Source: an uncultured Clostridia bacterium (GTDB lineage: Bacteria > Bacillota > Clostridia > Christensenellales > Borkfalkiaceae). Taken from it: 6,553 nucleotides of DNA. The DNA lies in contig CAMWLA010000066.1 in NCBI GenBank assembly GCA_947174975.1, forward strand, positions 1 through 6,553, in the 5' to 3' direction. Shown here piece after piece: positions 5,588 through 6,553 of this stretch. The position numbers were made by a program, and so were the translations under genes. The stretch's first letter is position 1. Each line of letters opens with the position of its first letter. The notes under the pieces were generated by a model that made no database searches, was not told the origin of the DNA, and was given only the letters and a program-made list of their open reading frames with translations.

Positions 5588-6553
5588 ATGCAGACGAAAA
5601 TTCTACCTATTGATAAAGCGTCATTAAAGCTTTCAAGGGATATAATTTTAAACGGCGGGACTGTCGCGTTTCCGACGGAAACAGTTTACGGTTTAGGTGC
5701 AAACGCATTTGACGAAAAAGCGGTAAAAAGCATCTTTAAGGTAAAGGGCAGACCGACAGATAATCCGTTAATCGTTCACGTTCACAAGAGATACGATATA
5801 TCCAAACTTGTGTCGTTCGTTCCCGAATACGCAAAAAAACTTATAAAAAAGTTTCTCCCGGGACCTTTGACGCTTGTTTTTAAAAGTGAAAATAAGGTAT
5901 CTGAGGCGGTTTCGTGCGGACTTGATACGCTTGCTATCAGGATACCGTCACACAAGGGTGCGCAAAAGTTTTTAAAATTTTTAAATTTACCTATTGCAGC
6001 GCCGTCCGCTAATATTTCAAAACACGTAAGCCCCGTAAGCGCGCAGCACGTTTTTGCTGATTTAAACGGGAAAATCGAGCTTATTTTAGAAGGCGGAAAG
6101 TCGGAAGGCGGAATTGAAAGCACGGTTTTAGACTGTACAGGCGAAGTGCCGACAATTCTGAGAAGCGGACTTGTCACGCGTGAAATGATCGAAAGCGTTA
6201 CCGGAGTGTGTAACGTTTATAAAATGAAAGAGGGTGAAGCCGCACGTTCCCCAGGAATGAAGTACAAGCATTATTCCCCAAACTGCAAGACTTTGCTTTT
6301 TTCGTTTGACGAAAGAGAAAAGGCTGTCGAGGAGTACAAAAAGCAAACCGCAAAAGGCGTTAAAACTTATATAATGTGCGACGGTATGACCGCAAAAGAG
6401 GTCGGTGTCGAAAACGTATTGAATCTCGGCAACGACGAAACCGAAATTGCGTCAAATTTGTATACTAAACTCCGCGAGGGCGAAATCATAGCACAGCTGA
6501 TAATTGCAATTTCGCCTAAGAAGCAAGACGGAATTATGGTCGGCGTTATGAAC
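5588..6553 (+). CDS. sua5: L-threonylcarbamoyladenylate synthase, Sua5/YwlC type (3' end cut by window)
   Basis: This enzyme makes threonylcarbamoyl-AMP from threonine, bicarbonate and ATP, the first step of the t6A37 modification of ANN-decoding tRNAs; TsaD with its partners then transfers the group. The frame runs 322 codons from ATG 5588 to the window edge without a stop. The YrdC/TsaC-like domain shows FPTETVYGLGANA (28-40), KGRPTDNPLIVHV (53-65), PGPLTLVF (91-98), IRIPSH (117-122), APSANIS (138-144) and ESTVLD (177-182). The SPGMKYKHYSP linker (221-231) and the following alpha/beta region (about 232-322) are the Sua5 extension that distinguishes the long form from short TsaC. Long-form proteins run to about 340-350 residues and usually end shortly after an AIMNRL-like segment. 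GVMN is the last thing visible, so probably only some 10-25 residues are missing. The start follows the dnaB stop by 2 bases and has no clear Shine-Dalgarno sequence. No alternative in-frame ATG exists before residue 200. Confidence 0.96.
   Translation, partial: MQTKILPIDKASLKLSRDIILNGGTVAFPTETVYGLGANAFDEKAVKSIFKVKGRPTDNPLIVHVHKRYDISKLVSFVPEYAKKLIKKFLPGPLTLVFKSENKVSEAVSCGLDTLAIRIPSHKGAQKFLKFLNLPIAAPSANISKHVSPVSAQHVFADLNGKIELILEGGKSEGGIESTVLDCTGEVPTILRSGLVTREMIESVTGVCNVYKMKEGEAARSPGMKYKHYSPNCKTLLFSFDEREKAVEEYKKQTAKGVKTYIMCDGMTAKEVGVENVLNLGNDETEIASNLYTKLREGEIIAQLIIAISPKKQDGIMVGVMN

Larger units (their letters stand above)
26..6553 (+). other. Probable operon segment of five co-directional genes
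   Basis: All five genes are on one strand with gaps of 4, 18, 6 and 2 bases. None of these gaps can hold a promoter or a terminator hairpin with a T-run. Co-transcription is therefore inferred. Both ends of the unit are beyond the window: the left edge starts 25 bases before the first start codon and the right edge cuts sua5. Promoters inside coding sequence cannot be excluded. Confidence 0.65.

Noticed and set aside
5413..5613. Plus-strand open frame overlapping the dnaB end and the sua5 start
   Set aside because: It is out of frame with both real genes, Arg-rich and without any domain; an alternative reading of dnaB sequence.
5966..5989. AT-rich run resembling a promoter or unwinding element
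   Set aside because: It encodes a Lys/Phe/Leu-rich helix in sua5 in frame and no paired -35/-10 elements with suitable spacing were seen.
5782..6346. Two overlapping minus-strand open frames opposite sua5
   Set aside because: The plus strand here encodes the conserved TsaC/Sua5 motifs continuously; the minus-strand products resemble nothing known.

Overview
The window is a dense, single-strand gene block with no intergenic gap over 18 bases. Base composition is moderate and AT-leaning. The purine-rich AGGAG-type ribosome sites and the protein families (oligoendopeptidase F, two-domain Sua5/YwlC, Firmicutes-like signal peptidase I) suggest a member of the Bacillota, probably an uncultured Clostridia-type anaerobe. 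That placement is inference from family resemblance only.

Layout, all on the + strand: (1) 26-1702, a soluble alpha/beta-hydrolase-fold protein whose catalytic residues look lost, followed by C-terminal beta-sandwich modules; (2) 1707-2354, a membrane-anchored signal peptidase I with an intact Ser/Lys dyad; (3) 2373-4148, a complete oligoendopeptidase F with a full zinc site; (4) 4155-5585, the replicative helicase DnaB, complete and without an intein; (5) 5588 to the right edge, threonylcarbamoyl-AMP synthase (Sua5/YwlC type), cut off just before its expected C-terminus.

The gaps between consecutive genes are 4, 18, 6 and 2 bases. No promoter, terminator, RNA gene, repeat array or mobile element is visible. 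The five genes are most simply read as one stretch of an operon whose ends lie outside the window. They do not form a single pathway: protein export, peptide turnover, replication and tRNA modification are mixed, as is common in compact housekeeping clusters.

I found no convincing new multi-gene system. The points most worth a second look are the degenerate active site of the first protein, an SSB-tip-like end on DnaB, some unusual start-site arrangements, and the gene order around dnaB.
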